From Paraniabella ginsengisoli (GTDB lineage: Bacteria; Bacteroidota; Bacteroidia; Chitinophagales; Chitinophagaceae), in the NCBI RefSeq assembly GCF_022513635.1, contig NZ_JAKWBL010000003.1, positions 62,001-126,000 of the forward strand: a stretch of DNA of 64,000 bases, given 5' to 3'. Each line of letters starts with the position of its first letter. Positions within the stretch are counted from its first letter, which is position 1. Positions 63,903-64,000 of this stretch are shown one piece after another. A program made the position numbers and the translations under genes. The notes below the pieces were generated by a model. That model did not search any database. It was not told where the DNA came from and saw only the letters and a list, made by a program, of their open reading frames with translations.

Positions 63903-64000
63903 TTACAGTTCTCTTATCCAGATATTTCTAAAACTTACAGGATTGCCATGATCCTGCAAAACTATTGGCTCTTTAGCATTGTGCTGTTTGTTAGTGGCAA
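63903..64000 (-). CDS. DUF1080 (3-keto-disaccharide hydrolase-like) protein, C-terminal fragment
   Basis: Only the last 32 residues lie in the window: a frame entering from the right edge and ending at the stop 63903-63905 reads PIVLQDHGNPVSFRNIWIRE and then L. The motif LQDHGNPVxFRNIWIREL is the typical end of DUF1080 proteins, secreted concanavalin-like domains acting on sugars. Identification rests on this short motif. Confidence 0.72.
   Translation of the reverse strand, partial: ATNKQHNAKEPIVLQDHGNPVSFRNIWIREL

Noticed and set aside
1..64000. CRISPR array, prophage or complete insertion sequence
   Set aside because: No regular short direct repeats with unique spacers, no cas genes, no transposase, integrase or phage structural genes were found. 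The dispersed repeats are too short and lack coding capacity.

Overview
The window looks like a chromosomal segment of a Bacteroidota bacterium, most likely Chitinophagaceae-like. The reasons are SusC/SusD-type nutrient uptake genes with DUF4959/DUF4998-type surface lipoproteins, a CarboxypepD_reg-type TonB receptor, Bacteroidota-style promoters (TAnnTTTG at about -7), AT-rich DNA, and the interspersed repeat strings typical of this group. The lineage call is inference from gene content, not a phylogeny.

Layout. 1-1738: dsbD (minus, cut by the left edge). 2034-5917: a nucleotide-sugar operon on the minus strand (DegT aminotransferase, UDP-sugar dehydrogenase, rmlC, rmlD). 6111-8069: kdtA, converging on an unrecognised 239-residue protein. 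8356-9525: tdk and a VapBC-like toxin-antitoxin pair. 9531-11159: ccmB, ccmC and a small ccmD-like gene. 11397-12815: glutamate dehydrogenase. 12883-16931: a two-domain fasciclin lipoprotein and a TonB-dependent receptor. 17418-18900: purC and a YefM/YoeB pair. 19030-28355: housekeeping and small-molecule genes (lactonase, queG, SRPBCC protein, ABC permease, sppA, folK, deoxynucleoside kinase, MFS exporter). 28422-35909: sulfatase, serA, serC, dgkA, pgk, gap. 36088-36159: tRNA-Glu. 36329-42014: a sugar module (MFS sugar porter, DUF5107-TPR protein, AraC regulator). 42090-59697: a polysaccharide utilisation locus (clan GH-D-like hydrolase, GntR/LacI hybrid regulator, sodium-solute symporter, SusC, SusD, two discoidin-like surface lipoproteins, GH95, GH36). 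59830-64000: DUF3826 protein, HopJ-family protein, phytase-like esterase lipoprotein, rnpB, kdsA and the end of a DUF1080 gene.

How the genes work together. The polysaccharide locus reads as one regulon. A perfect inverted repeat with 10-bp arms lies between the divergent hydrolase and regulator genes, and 12 bp of it recur in front of susC. Glycans would be captured and imported by SusC/SusD, trimmed by GH95, GH36 and the clan-D-like enzyme, and the sugars taken up by the symporter. The neighbouring AraC/MFS/DUF5107-TPR module looks like a second, cytoplasmic sugar-handling unit. kdtA and kdsA both serve Kdo addition to lipid A.

A dominant technical feature is that about 38 single-base indels interrupt about 25 otherwise normal genes. 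Nearly all are one-base deletions, most of them in A/T runs of six or seven. Restoring the base gives full-length proteins of normal family size, so I treat them as sequencing or assembly errors and annotate each gene over its whole span. A family of about 90-bp intergenic repeats with terminal inverted repeats (TTATTGTC/GACAATAA) occurs at least nine times and is not explained by any gene.
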